Shown here one piece after another: positions 50,468 through 60,113 of a stretch of DNA of 64,000 nucleotides. Within the stretch, counting starts at the first letter, position 1, and every line of letters starts with the position of its first letter. The stretch is from Streptomyces jeddahensis (GTDB taxonomy: Bacteria; Actinomycetota; Actinomycetes; Streptomycetales; Streptomycetaceae): assembly GCF_001642995.1 (NCBI RefSeq), contig NZ_LOHS01000052.1:1-64000 (forward strand), read 5' to 3'. The position numbers were made by a program, and so were the translations under genes. The notes under the pieces were generated by a model. The model saw only the letters and a program-made list of their open reading frames with translations. It ran no database searches and had not been told where the DNA came from.

Positions 50468-50830
50468 TGGCACTCCCGGTGTGTGGTGCGTGAGCAAGTG
50501 TCTTCAGACTACCCGCACCCGATTTCTACTCGCGTAGATATGGAGCAACGCACGTGATCGCGATCACGATCCGGTATCGGCCCAGGCGTCTTCACGGAAA
50601 ATTCAGGGAAAACACCGCGGGCCCGGATTGCATCTCCGCCCAGGGACCGCCACCCTCACTCCGAAAGCGGACACGCGGGCGTATTCAGTCGGACCCCCGA
50701 TGCAATGTCAAGCCCTGTACAAAGGAATTGGCAATAGCCGATACTTGCTCCGTACTTTGCTCAAATACTGCCGAACAGTCGCCATCACCGCACGTCACCG
50801 CAGTGATGCCGCACGAAGGGACCGATATTC
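50468..50830. other. Divergent intergenic region between purS and the Lsr2 paralogue (363 bp)
   Basis: It is AT-richer than its surroundings, with the palindrome described above and no coding frame. It probably contains the promoters of both genes. The AT content suits Lsr2-type binding and possible autoregulation. Confidence 0.5.
50553..50568. promoter_or_regulatory. 16-bp perfect palindrome matching a CRP/FNR-type operator
   Basis: CGTGATCGCGATCACG (50553-50568), in which GTGA-N6-TCAC fits the CRP core exactly. It lies 86 nt upstream of purS and 263 nt upstream of the Lsr2 paralogue. Streptomyces Crp binds GTG-N6-GNCAC-type sites, so this is a good candidate. Other GTGA-type binders are possible. 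Confidence 0.5.
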
Positions 50831-51181
50831 GTGGCGCAGCGTGTCGTCGTCACCCTCCATGACGACATCGACGGCGGAGAAGCGGCGGAAACGATCGCCT
50901 TCGGCCTGGACGGCAAGTCGTACGAGATCGACCTCAATCCAGCCAATGCCAGGAAACTGCGTAAGGCGCTGGCTCCCTACATGCAGGCCGGCCGCAAGCG
51001 GACGGCCGCCGGGAGGTCCGCCGGCGGAACCGCGACCAAGCAGGCCGCGGACTACACGCACACGGCGGTCGCCGCATCCCCCGCGGCGGTCCGCGCCTGG
51101 GCCCGCTCGAACAAGATGGAGGTCCCGCCGCGCGGCAGGATCCCGAAGAAGGTGTACGAGGCGTTCGACGCGGCGAACTGA
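50831..51181 (+). CDS. lsrL: Lsr2 paralogue (LsrL-type nucleoid-associated protein)
   Basis: A 116-residue Lsr2-like protein. The N-terminal dimerisation domain (VVVTLHDDIDGGEAAETIAF, SYEIDLN) spans residues 3-55; a Lys/Arg-rich linker follows; the C-terminal DNA domain (about 80-116) has the AT-hook-like PPRGRIPKKVYEAF. Streptomyces carry two Lsr2 proteins; the one beside the purSQL genes is the second, called LsrL. The start is GTG 50831. Lsr2 family proteins silence AT-rich and horizontally acquired DNA, while the role of LsrL is less clear. Confidence 0.9.
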   Translation: MAQRVVVTLHDDIDGGEAAETIAFGLDGKSYEIDLNPANARKLRKALAPYMQAGRKRTAAGRSAGGTATKQAADYTHTAVAASPAAVRAWARSNKMEVPPRGRIPKKVYEAFDAAN

Positions 51182-51318
51182 GGGACTCGCGCGCGGATCC
51201 GCGCGGCCCCTTGGGTGCACTGGCCCCTGCAACCGACTTGCGTCGGACCCCTGGTGATCAGTTAGAGTCTGGATCACGCCGAGGGGCGAGGCCGGAAAGG
51301 CCGCACCTCACGGATCTT

Positions 51319-51390
51319 GCGGGTGTAGTTCAGTAGCAGAACACCCCCTTTCCAAGGGGGAGGCGCAGTGTGCGATTCCTGTCACCCGCT
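51319..51390 (+). tRNA. tRNA-Gly (TCC) with an atypical T-arm and D-loop
   Basis: The acceptor (GCGGGTG/CACCCGC), D-stem (GTTC/GAAC) and anticodon stem (CCCCC/GGGGG, loop TTTCCAA) are perfect. However, the T-stem CAGTG/CCTGT pairs at only one Watson-Crick position and one G-U, the T-loop reads TGCGATT instead of TTCGANT (G at 55), and position 18 of the D-loop is A instead of G. The G18-psi55 elbow contact and the EF-Tu binding stem are both altered. Confidence 0.88.
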
Positions 51391-51469
51391 CTGCATCGCT
51401 TACCGAGCACGGTTGTGGATCAGGTAGGCTGGTGCTCGCACCGGTCAGTGAAAGCTGATCGGGGGCAAT

Positions 51470-51542
51470 GCGGACGTAGCTCAGTTGGTAGAGCGCAACC
51501 TTGCCAAGGTTGAGGTCGCGAGTTCGAGCCTCGTCGTCCGCT
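51470..51542 (+). tRNA. tRNA-Gly (GCC), first copy
   Basis: A 73-nt cloverleaf with loop TTGCCAA (anticodon GCC) and all stems intact. It is identical to 52944-53016, including the immediate flank caat before and ccag after. Confidence 0.97.
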
Positions 51543-51547
51543 CCAGG

Positions 51548-51585
51548 AGCAGAGGCCCCGGTCATCGACCGGGGCCTCTGCTTTT
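51548..51585 (+). terminator. Intrinsic terminator after tRNA-Gly (GCC), first copy
   Basis: AGCAGAGGCCCCGGTC (51548-51563), 3-nt loop, GACCGGGGCCTCTGCT (51567-51582), followed by TTT. A 16-bp perfect stem. Confidence 0.9.
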
Positions 51586-51627
51586 GTCCTGATCCGGCTG
51601 TCCTCATCCGGCGATTTCTCTGACATT

Positions 51628-51647
51628 TGTCATGCGGAGTGATGACA
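51628..51647 (+). promoter_or_regulatory. TGTCAT/ATGACA inverted repeat upstream of the decayed ABC locus
   Basis: TGTCAT (51628-51633), 8 nt, ATGACA (51642-51647), about 45 nt before the ABC ATPase remnant. This is a typical response-regulator operator and would be the site of the adjacent broken LuxR regulator. Confidence 0.5.
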
Positions 51648-51691
51648 GCGCGCACTGCTGCCGGCACTTGATCACTGCGACGCTGTTGGTC

Positions 51692-52304
51692 ATGGAAACG
51701 AACGAACACGAGCACGTGATCGAGGTCACCGACCTGAGGCGCGTGTACGGGGGCGGGTTCGAGGCCGTGCGCGGAACGGGCTCGGGCCGCGGTCCGGCGT
51801 ACGAGTGAAGCAGCTGTCCGGGGGTGAGCGGCGGCGCCTGGATCTGGCGCTCGCGCTGCTCAGCGATCCCGAGGTGCTGTTCCTGGACGAGCCGACGACC
51901 GGGCTGGACGCCGAAGGGCGGCGGGACACCTGGGAGTTGATCCGGCGGCTGCGAGACACGGGGACGACCGTGCTGCTGACCACGCACTACCTGGAGGAGG
52001 CGGAGGGGCTGGCCGACCGGCTGGCGATCCTGCACGAGGGGCGGATCGCGGCGACCGGGACTCCGGCCGAGGTGACGGCGTCCCAGCCGGCCCGGATATT
52101 CCTTCGAACTGCCCGAGGGCTACTCCCTGGCGGATCTCCCGGCGCTGGGCGAGTTGGGCGTCGTCGCCACACGGTGGAGGGGCGGTTCGTACGGCTGCGG
52201 ACGCATGAGTTGCAGCGGTCGGCCACCGGGCTGCTGATGCGGGCCCGGGACGTGGGAGTGGCGCAGGTGCCGCTGGCGGTGGCCGGGTGCGAGAGCGTGT
52301 CATG
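51692..52304 (+). pseudogene. Broken ABC-transporter ATPase, fused to the last residues of a lost sensor kinase
   Basis: The N-terminus (METNEHEHVIEVTDLRRVYG) runs 38 codons into a stop at 51806. The next intact piece begins in another frame with QLSGGERRRLDLALALLSDP, then LFLDEPTTGLD and the H-loop TTHYLEEAE. The whole Walker A segment (about 100 residues) is deleted. A +1 indel (extra T near 52099-52100) and a +2 indel (near 52173-52176) shift about 25 residues (the shifted frame reads SFELPEGYSLADLPALGELG). The end VPLAVAGCESVS resembles a histidine-kinase C-terminus, so the permease and kinase genes have been deleted at the join. It is not functional. Confidence 0.8.
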
Positions 52305-52920
52305 ACGTCTCCTGTGGTGCGCGTGCTGCTCGCTGACGACGAGCACCTCATCCGCGGGGCCCTCGCCGCGCTGCTGTCACTGGAGGACGACCTCCTGGTC
52401 GTCGCCGAGGCGGCCACCGGCCCGGAGGCACTGGCGATGGCGCGGGCGCACGCGCCCGACGTGGCCCGTGCTCGATCTGCAGATGCCCGGCGCGGACGGT
52501 GTGAAGGTCGCCACATCCCTGCGCGCCGAACTGCCCGGTTGCCAGGTGCTGATCGTCACCAGTCACGGACGGCCGGGGCATCTGAAGCGGGCGCTCGCGG
52601 CCGGTGTGCGCGGATTCGTCCCGAAGACCGTCAGCGCGCAACGCCTCGCGGAGATCATCCGCACGGTGCATGCCGGGAACCGGTACGTCGACCCCGAGTT
52701 GGCCGCGGACGCGATCTCCGCCGGGGACTCGCCGCTGACCGCCCGCGAGGCCGAGGTGCTGGAGCTGGCCGCCGACGGGGCGCCGGTCTCGGAGATCGCC
52801 GAGCGGGCCGCGCTGTCGCAGGGGACCGTACGGAACTACCTGTCGTCGGCCGTGTCCAAGCTCGGGATGGAAAACCGTCATGCGGCTGTGCGTCTCGCTC
52901 GCGAGCGGGGTTGGGTATAG
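52302..52920 (+). pseudogene. Frameshifted NarL/LuxR-type response regulator
   Basis: The receiver begins correctly (VRVLLADDEHLIRGALAALL) and then loses frame at about 52464-52466, where CCC stands for an expected CC. The rest is intact in the next frame: LDLQMPGADGVKVATSLRAE, the receiver end, and the LuxR helix-turn-helix LTAREAEVLELAADGAPVSE to the stop at 52920. One inserted base separates the phosphoacceptor region from the DNA-binding half. A sequencing error is the alternative, but the damaged neighbour favours real decay. Confidence 0.78.
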
Positions 52921-52943
52921 TAGCTCTCGCGCAACGGCGCAAT

Positions 52944-53016
52944 GCGGACGTAGCTCAGTTGGTAGAGCGCAACCTTGCCAAGGTTGAGGTCGCGAGTTCG
53001 AGCCTCGTCGTCCGCT
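52944..53016 (+). tRNA. tRNA-Gly (GCC), second copy
   Basis: Identical to the copy at 51470-51542, 1474 bp downstream in the same direction. It starts 24 nt after the regulator remnant. Confidence 0.97.
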
Positions 53017-53023
53017 CCAGATC

Positions 53024-53054
53024 GAAGCCCCGGCGGTCAGACCGCCGGGGCTTC
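53024..53054. terminator. Terminator between tRNA-Gly and purC (convergent)
   Basis: GAAGCCCCGGCGGT (53024-53037), CAG loop, ACCGCCGGGGCTTC (53041-53054). A perfect 14-bp stem suited to both directions. Confidence 0.85.
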
Positions 53055-53078
53055 GTCGTTTCTACGGGCCTGTCGGGC

Positions 53079-53978
53079 CTACGACCACTTGGCGCCGGTC
53101 AGCAGCTCGTACGCCTCCGCGTACTTCGCCCGAGTCGCCTCCACGATGTGGTCCGGGAGGGCCGGCGGCGGCTGCTCGCTCTTGCGATCCCAGCCGGACT
53201 CTGCGGACGTCAGCCAGTCCCGGACGAACTGCTTGTCGTACGACGGCTGGGCACGGCCCGGCTGCCATGCGTCGGCGGGCCAGAAGCGGGAGGAGTCGGG
53301 GGTCAGCACCTCGTCGGCGAGCACGAGCGCCTCGCCGTCGAAGCCGAACTCGAACTTCGTGTCGGCCAGGATGATCCCGCGCTCCCGGGCGATGTCGCGG
53401 GCGCGCGCGTAGACGGCGAGGGTCACCTGGCGCAGCTGCGCCGCGGTGTCGGCGCCGACCTGGCGTGCGACCTCCTCGTACGACACGTTCTCGTCGTGTT
53501 CGCCGACCTCGGCCTTGGTCGCGGGCGTGAAGATCGGCGCGGGCAGCTCCGAGCCGTCGACGAGGCCCTCGGGGAGCGCGAGACCGCACACGGTGCGCGA
53601 CTGCTCGTACTCGGCGAGGCCCGAACCGGTCAGATAGCCGCGGGCCACACACTCGACGGGCACCATCCGCAGCGACTTGCAGATCAGCGTGCGGCCTTCC
53701 CAGTCGGCCGGCGCACCCGGGGGCAGCTCGGTGCTCAGCACATGGTTCGGGGCCAGGTCGGCGAGCTGCTCGAACCACCACAGCGACAGCTGGGTGAGGA
53801 TGCGGCCCTTGTCGGGGATCTCCGTGGGGAGCACCCAGTCGTACGCGGAGAGGCGGTCGCTGGCGACCATGACCAGGTCGCCCGCCTCGTTCTGGTACAG
53901 CTCGCGCACCTTGCCGGTGTGCAGATGCACCAGGCCCGGAACCTCGATCGGTTCGGGCTTTTCAACGAATCCGGACAC
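53079..53978 (-). CDS. purC: Phosphoribosylaminoimidazole-succinocarboxamide synthase (SAICAR synthetase)
   Basis: A 299-residue PurC that joins CAIR and aspartate with ATP. Motifs are LHTGKVRELYQ, VASDRLSAYDWVLPTEIPDKG, PVECVARGYLTGSG and ILADTKFEFGFD. It is of the longer actinobacterial type. GTG 53978 has GGGGAGGAAC upstream. It stands alone on the minus strand, away from the other pur genes. Confidence 0.97.
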   Translation of the reverse strand: MSGFVEKPEPIEVPGLVHLHTGKVRELYQNEAGDLVMVASDRLSAYDWVLPTEIPDKGRILTQLSLWWFEQLADLAPNHVLSTELPPGAPADWEGRTLICKSLRMVPVECVARGYLTGSGLAEYEQSRTVCGLALPEGLVDGSELPAPIFTPATKAEVGEHDENVSYEEVARQVGADTAAQLRQVTLAVYARARDIARERGIILADTKFEFGFDGEALVLADEVLTPDSSRFWPADAWQPGRAQPSYDKQFVRDWLTSAESGWDRKSEQPPPALPDHIVEATRAKYAEAYELLTGAKWS

Positions 53979-54222
53979 GGTTCCTCCCCGTGGTTCTGTC
54001 TAAATCGCTGCCTCGATTCTCCCGTATGCGGATGGTGGCCCTGGCCAGGGGTCGGCTGCGGCACGGCTTCGGTGGCGCGGTCAGGGGTGGGTGTGGGTCG
54101 GTGGGCGCGGGGCGGCCTGGGAGGTTGCGTTGGGTGGCCGGGCCGAAGGCGGGTTGCGTTGGGGTGTCCGAGCCCGGGGCGGGTTGCTTCGGGGTGGGCG
54201 CCAGGGGCTCAGCGCGGTCGGG
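53979..54222. other. Intergenic gap upstream of purC (244 bp)
   Basis: It contains the purC promoter region and the 3' flank of the DUF6605 gene. A G-rich tract with ggtg/gggtg repeats lies at 54066-54215. No gene is seen. Confidence 0.4.
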
Positions 54223-56196
54223 TCAGGCGCGTTTGCAGATGCGGTCCAGGAGGTTGGCCGTGGCCCGCTGGATGCGCTCGTCGACGTGTCCGGGGCGGTC
54301 CAGCGCCGGGGACCAGGCGAAGGTGCCGGACGCGAAGACGAGCGCGCCGGACGGGGCGCGGTACAGGGACGTCTCCTGGTGGCGCAGCACGCCCTCCCCG
54401 TCCCGGTACGGGGAGTGGGCCAGCAGGATGCGCCGCCGGTGCTCGGGGAGCGCGGTGCGCGGGAAGTAGCGGTCGGCCTCGCCCGCGACCAGGCCGTCGA
54501 TCTCATCGCCCTCGTGCGCGCCAGTCGCCTCCCACAGCCAGTGGTCGGCGTTGCGGACGACGAGGGGGTGCGGCTCCGGTACGCGGCCCGCGTACTGGAT
54601 GCCCATCAGCTGCTGTTCGGGCCGGTCGATCTCGCGCCAGAGCGCGGGCTTTCCCGGTCCTCTGCGCTTGCGGCAGGTCAGCAGGCGGTCCGGTGCGCCG
54701 GAGGGGGACGGCCCGAGCTCGACCTGCCAGTACATGGTGTTGGCGGACAGGAAGACGAGCGAGGTGCCGTGCTCGCGGGCGAGCTCGGTGACGCGGCGCA
54801 TCGGGACCGACCAGTACTCGTCGTGGCCGGGGAAGACCAGGCCGCGGTAGCGCGTCGGGTCGACGCGGCCCGCGTGCAGGTCGCGGGTGTCGGCGTACGC
54901 GAGGTCGTATCCGTACCGCTCGGCCCAGCGGATGAAGTCGTACGCGTGGCCGACGTGGAGAGGCAGCCCCGCACCCGCGTACGGGCGGTCGAACGAGACC
55001 GTGACGGCGGCCTCGCTCTCGCCGAGCAGCCGGCCGTTCTCGTCCCAAGCGTGGTACAGGCTGGCGCCGGTGTGGCCGTCCTCCGGGTAGAGGTTGTACG
55101 CCTGCCAGGTGATGTCGGGCAGGAGGAGCAGCAGATCGGCGGGCTGGTGGTCGCGGACGGTGAACGGGACGTGCGAGCGGTAGCCGTCGACGGTGGTCAG
55201 GACGGCGACGTACGCCCCGATGTTCCAGTACGACGGAATCTGCAGGCGCCAGGACAGCCACCAGTGGTGACAGGAGACCGTGCGGTCGGCGGTGAGCGGG
55301 GGCGGCTGGACGATGCCGGAGAGGCGCGGGCTCGTGGTGATCTTCGCCGCGCCGTCGCCTCCGTAGTGCCCGATCCGGTAGATGTCGACGCTGAACTGCT
55401 GCGGCGGGTCGACCGTGACGTGGAAGTCGATCGCCTCGCCGGGGGCGGCGGCGCCGGTCGAGGTGAACCCCTTGATCTGGCGGTGCACGTCGTCGGCGGT
55501 ACGGGGGCCGCCCGTACGGGGGGCCGGGATCCTGGCGGCGCCGGGGGCCGGCACGTGGTCGACGTACCACGGGACCACCTGCCCGGTGTCGTCGAAATAG
55601 TGCTCACTGCCGCGGAGCCAGGGCAGCGGCCCCTGCCCGAAGGGGTCGGTCACGGCGTGCGCGAGGGCGCCGGACTCCCATCGGCGGATCACGGGCTGGG
55701 GTACGGCGGGTACGGCGGGTACGGCGGGTACGGCGGCCGTCAGGGGCTGGGGCGACGGTGCCGCGGGCAGGGGCGGGGGCGCCGGGGACTGGGTTGCGGG
55801 TGTCGGGGACGAGGTCGTCGGGGACTCCGCAGCCGCGGAACCGGTCGAGGCCGTGGGACCCGTCGAGTCCGTGGGACCCGTCGAGTCCGTGGGGCCGGTT
55901 GCCTCCGTGGGGCCGGTTGCCTCTACGGGATGGATTGCCACCGAAGGGGCGATCGGCTGGGACGGCTCGGCCTGCTGCGAGGGCTTGGACGACCGTGAGG
56001 GCTCGGCCTGCTGCGAGGGCTCGGACAGGGGTTGCCGTACGGTTGACTGCGGACGTTCGGCCGCGGACGGTGGCGCCGTAGGCTGCGGATGGTCAGCTGG
56101 CTGAGTCTGTTCCGGCGGCTGCGGTCGTTCGGGCCGCTTCGGCCGCTGCTCAGTCTCCTCCGGCCTTGTGCCCTGCTCGCCGCGATCCGGCCCCAT
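54223..56196 (-). CDS. DUF6605 / N,N-dimethylformamidase-large-subunit-like protein with a repetitive linker
   Basis: A 657-residue protein. Residues 1-180 are a low-complexity Pro/Glu/Gln/Ser linker with TGPTDS repeats and a VPAVPAVPAVP tract. The folded part (about 185-657) has the beta-sandwich and glutamine-amidotransferase-like domain seen in DMFase large subunits (IKGFTSTGAAAPGEAIDFHV, ITWQAYNLYPEDG, VFPGHDEYWSVPMR, ASGTFAWSPAL). The Zn/Fe ligands of true DMFase are not evident to me. ATG 56196 has GGAGGGGAG upstream. No signal peptide is seen. Enzymatic function is not established. Confidence 0.8.
   Translation of the reverse strand: MGPDRGEQGTRPEETEQRPKRPERPQPPEQTQPADHPQPTAPPSAAERPQSTVRQPLSEPSQQAEPSRSSKPSQQAEPSQPIAPSVAIHPVEATGPTEATGPTDSTGPTDSTGPTASTGSAAAESPTTSSPTPATQSPAPPPLPAAPSPQPLTAAVPAVPAVPAVPQPVIRRWESGALAHAVTDPFGQGPLPWLRGSEHYFDDTGQVVPWYVDHVPAPGAARIPAPRTGGPRTADDVHRQIKGFTSTGAAAPGEAIDFHVTVDPPQQFSVDIYRIGHYGGDGAAKITTSPRLSGIVQPPPLTADRTVSCHHWWLSWRLQIPSYWNIGAYVAVLTTVDGYRSHVPFTVRDHQPADLLLLLPDITWQAYNLYPEDGHTGASLYHAWDENGRLLGESEAAVTVSFDRPYAGAGLPLHVGHAYDFIRWAERYGYDLAYADTRDLHAGRVDPTRYRGLVFPGHDEYWSVPMRRVTELAREHGTSLVFLSANTMYWQVELGPSPSGAPDRLLTCRKRRGPGKPALWREIDRPEQQLMGIQYAGRVPEPHPLVVRNADHWLWEATGAHEGDEIDGLVAGEADRYFPRTALPEHRRRILLAHSPYRDGEGVLRHQETSLYRAPSGALVFASGTFAWSPALDRPGHVDERIQRATANLLDRICKRA
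55701..55737. repeat. 9-bp tandem repeat (gtacggcgg) coding VPA in the DUF6605 gene
   Basis: Four copies of ggtacggcg/gtacggcgg encode AVPAVPAVPAVP. A second in-frame repeat (18-bp, near 55853-55920) encodes TGPTDSTGPTDS. Confidence 0.75.
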
Positions 56197-56468
56197 TGCC
56201 TGCTCCCCTCCCTCATGTTCCGGAGTCTTTGTCCTTGCGTGCGCCGCATCCCGGAAGACTTTCGGATCCGACGCCGTGCGGCCGCGCATCAGTGGCCGCT
56301 CCCCAGCACATCACATTACGCACGCACTCCGTCACCGTTCGTTGTTAATTGACTCGATCCGGACGGGCAGGCTCCGCAACTGCCGTCGTGGGGCGGGGAC
56401 CGCGGGACTGGTACGGCATGGTCCGTGCCGCCGGTCGGCGTCGGCTGTCCGGCCTCCGAACGTCGAGC
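56197..56468. other. Intergenic region between the DUF6605 and M48-like genes (272 bp)
   Basis: It holds the promoter of the DUF6605 gene. A palindrome-like aattaac/gttaatt segment lies near 56342-56350. No gene is seen. Confidence 0.4.
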
Positions 56469-58538
56469 TCACACCAGTCGCACCGGCTTCTCGGGGCGGA
56501 CGCCCAGGCGCACGAGCCAGCCCCGCAACGGCTCGGGATCGCCTTCTTCCACCAGCCTCAGAACCAGCGGCGTAAGGTCCGCCGCACGTTCACCACCGAC
56601 CATGAGCGCCGGCCCGTCGAGCCAGTCGAGACCGGGAGCGGCCCCGGCGGTGTCCACGGCGGCGCAGCACACCATTGCCGTGACGTGGTCGGTGAGCAGC
56701 TCTCGACCCGTACGCGGCGGCTGCGACGGGAAGAGGGGCAGCATGCCGTCCTCCCACAGGGCATCGCCGGTACCCGCGCTACCGGAACGATCCGCCGGAG
56801 CAGACCGCACGTCCGGGGACGCGGACTCCTCCCGGGCCAGCTCGGCGCTGAGGCCCGCCGCGAGGGCTTCGCCCCGTCCGAATCCACCGCCTCCACCCGG
56901 GGTCCTGCCGGCATCGGCCGTTGTCGCGGGGGTATCCACTGTGTCCGCATCGGTTGTGCCGGCGTCAGCTCCGCCCGCGTCAGCTCTGCCGGCATCAGCG
57001 CTGTTGGCATGAGCGCTGTCGACATGAGCGCTGTCGACATCGGCTGTGCGGGTCGTGGACGGGGCGGGAGCGGACGCCGGCCGGCGCGCCGGGCCGTACG
57101 CGGGCACGGGAGCGGCCGGGACGGGGGAAGCCGCCCCCGCGGTGGGTGCCGAAGCCGTCGGGCCCCTGGACGCACCCGGTTCGCGGACGGTGAGGTGGTC
57201 CATCACGCGGGCCAGGGTCGCACCCTCGGAATGGGGTGCCACCGCGTGGGGGGCCGCGGCGTGGGGGGCCGTGCGGGGCAGAGGCCGGAGCGCATCCATT
57301 ACGCGATGCAGGCGCGCCGCATCCGTACGCCACTTGCGGTCGACGACCTCGTCCGGATACTCCTGCCAGCTCACCGGCGTCCAGTCGGGCCCGGGCTCCG
57401 CGGGTCCGCCGTGGAAGAGACGGGCGGCGAGCAGGGACGCCGCCTCGTCCACCGCACCCGGCTCCTCCAGCAGATCGCACGCCGGCCGCTCCCCGAGCCG
57501 CGAGGCGAAGCCCTCGGCGAGGCGGTCGCGGCGGGAGAGTTCGGTGAGGGCGGCCACCACACCCGCGTCGAGCCGGGACGGCCAGCGCCCCATCCGCCAC
57601 GCGGGAAGCGCGACCCTGGTCAGCAGCCGGTCCCACCCCGCGTACGCCAGGCCCACCTGCTCCTGGGCGACGATCCGCAGGCCGTAGTCCACAGCCTGTG
57701 CACGTTCGGCGGCCGCCGCCGCCACACCCCGCTCCATCTCGGCCGCATGCGCGCGGCAGCTGCGCAGCAGGAAGCGGGCGACCCACCCGACGGCCGCGAG
57801 AACCACCCGGGACAGCGGCCCTCTCGCCGGTACCGACGTCACCGCGACCGCCGCGTCCAGCCCTCGTACGAAGCGACGAGCCGCAGCTATGTCCGGGTGC
57901 GCGGAGGGCCCGGTGCCGGCGACGACTGGGGCGAGGACGGCCCGCAGTTCACCGACGCGCATCCACCACAGGAACGGGGATCCGATGACCAGGACGGGTG
58001 CCGCCGTGCCCCGCCGGGAACGGGCCGGGACCGTCACCACGCCGCGTATCAGGCCGCGTATGACCCCGCGAATGACACGTATGACGCGTATGACGCCACG
58101 TGTCCCGGCCGTGCCTTCGGCGGTCGGCGGGCCGTGCGCCGGGTGTGTGCGGTCCTCGAGCCAGCTGTCGCAGTCCGGGGTCAGGGCTATCGCCGAGGGT
58201 GCGGGCACGTCGAGCCGGTCCGCGAGGTCCCGCACCATCCGGTAGAGGTCGGGGGCGGACGCCTCCTGGACCGGCACGGTGGGGCTGACCGCCGGCCTGG
58301 AGCGGGCGATGACGACAGCGACGCCCGCAGCGGCGACCAGCACGACGACGGCGGGCAGCGTCACGATCCACCGGAGGGCGTCCCAGCCGCGGCCGCTCAT
58401 GTGCCCGGTGGCGCCGCCGGTCAGCAATACGACGGCGACGGCGGCGGGCAGCAGAGCGAGAGCCAGCGCCCTGCTGCGGACACGCAGCACGGCGAGGGCC
58501 CGGGACCGCGCGGACTGCGCGCTCACCTCCACAGCCAT
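56469..58538 (-). CDS. M48-peptidase-like membrane protein with a degenerate active site
   Basis: A 689-residue protein: two membrane segments (about 20-45 and 58-80), then a region resembling M48 peptidases (about 95-310): DVPAPSAIALTPDCDSWLED, LVIGSPFLWWMRVGELRAVL, and the following RAHAAEMERGVAAAA. Where M48 enzymes have HExxH the sequence reads APVVAGT, so zinc-dependent proteolysis is unlikely. About 80 residues of VIRGVIRGLIRG-type and later Ala/Asp repeats are low complexity. A C-terminal domain (about 600-689) starts GDALWEDGMLPLF. ATG 58538 or GTG 58547 may be the start. Function is unknown. Confidence 0.7.
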   Translation of the reverse strand: MAVEVSAQSARSRALAVLRVRSRALALALLPAAVAVVLLTGGATGHMSGRGWDALRWIVTLPAVVVLVAAAGVAVVIARSRPAVSPTVPVQEASAPDLYRMVRDLADRLDVPAPSAIALTPDCDSWLEDRTHPAHGPPTAEGTAGTRGVIRVIRVIRGVIRGLIRGVVTVPARSRRGTAAPVLVIGSPFLWWMRVGELRAVLAPVVAGTGPSAHPDIAAARRFVRGLDAAVAVTSVPARGPLSRVVLAAVGWVARFLLRSCRAHAAEMERGVAAAAAERAQAVDYGLRIVAQEQVGLAYAGWDRLLTRVALPAWRMGRWPSRLDAGVVAALTELSRRDRLAEGFASRLGERPACDLLEEPGAVDEAASLLAARLFHGGPAEPGPDWTPVSWQEYPDEVVDRKWRTDAARLHRVMDALRPLPRTAPHAAAPHAVAPHSEGATLARVMDHLTVREPGASRGPTASAPTAGAASPVPAAPVPAYGPARRPASAPAPSTTRTADVDSAHVDSAHANSADAGRADAGGADAGTTDADTVDTPATTADAGRTPGGGGGFGRGEALAAGLSAELAREESASPDVRSAPADRSGSAGTGDALWEDGMLPLFPSQPPRTGRELLTDHVTAMVCCAAVDTAGAAPGLDWLDGPALMVGGERAADLTPLVLRLVEEGDPEPLRGWLVRLGVRPEKPVRLV

Positions 58539-58853
58539 ACCGGACACGACCGGATGTCACCCCCTACTGCCCGCCCGGCGCGTGCTCTGCCAGCCACCGC
58601 CGTCGGACGTCCTTGGCGTTGCTCACTCCCCCACTGTGGCACCCGCCACTGACATCGCAATGCCGGTGGGCCAAGTGCCGGAACGCTTGCGCCGCACCCT
58701 AGTTGGGGCTTCCGTCCGCGTCAGCCGGATGGATCAGCGCTCACTCGATGGAGGGGCTTTGGGTAGAGGTGGATGACAGTCGGGTGGGGTCCGGCGCCGC
58801 CGGAGACGGACTCCGGAGAGCGAGCTTCGCAGCCCCCTCTCCGGAGAACGAGC
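58539..58853. other. Intergenic region between purD and the M48-like gene (315 bp)
   Basis: It contains the M48-like gene's promoter side and, near purD, an imperfect direct repeat ctccggagagcgagctt/tctccggagaacgagct (58811-58827 and 58841-58856). No gene is seen. Confidence 0.4.

Positions 58854-60113
<1,260 letters not shown>

Noticed and set aside
51470..53016. Composite transposon bounded by tRNA-Gly copies
   Set aside because: No transposase or terminal inverted repeats. The flanks are short and the interior is a decayed ABC/two-component locus of a normal Streptomyces type.
52287..54791. 834-codon plus-strand open frame after the regulator
   Set aside because: It is the response regulator start followed by the wrong frame, through tRNA-Gly and antisense to purC.
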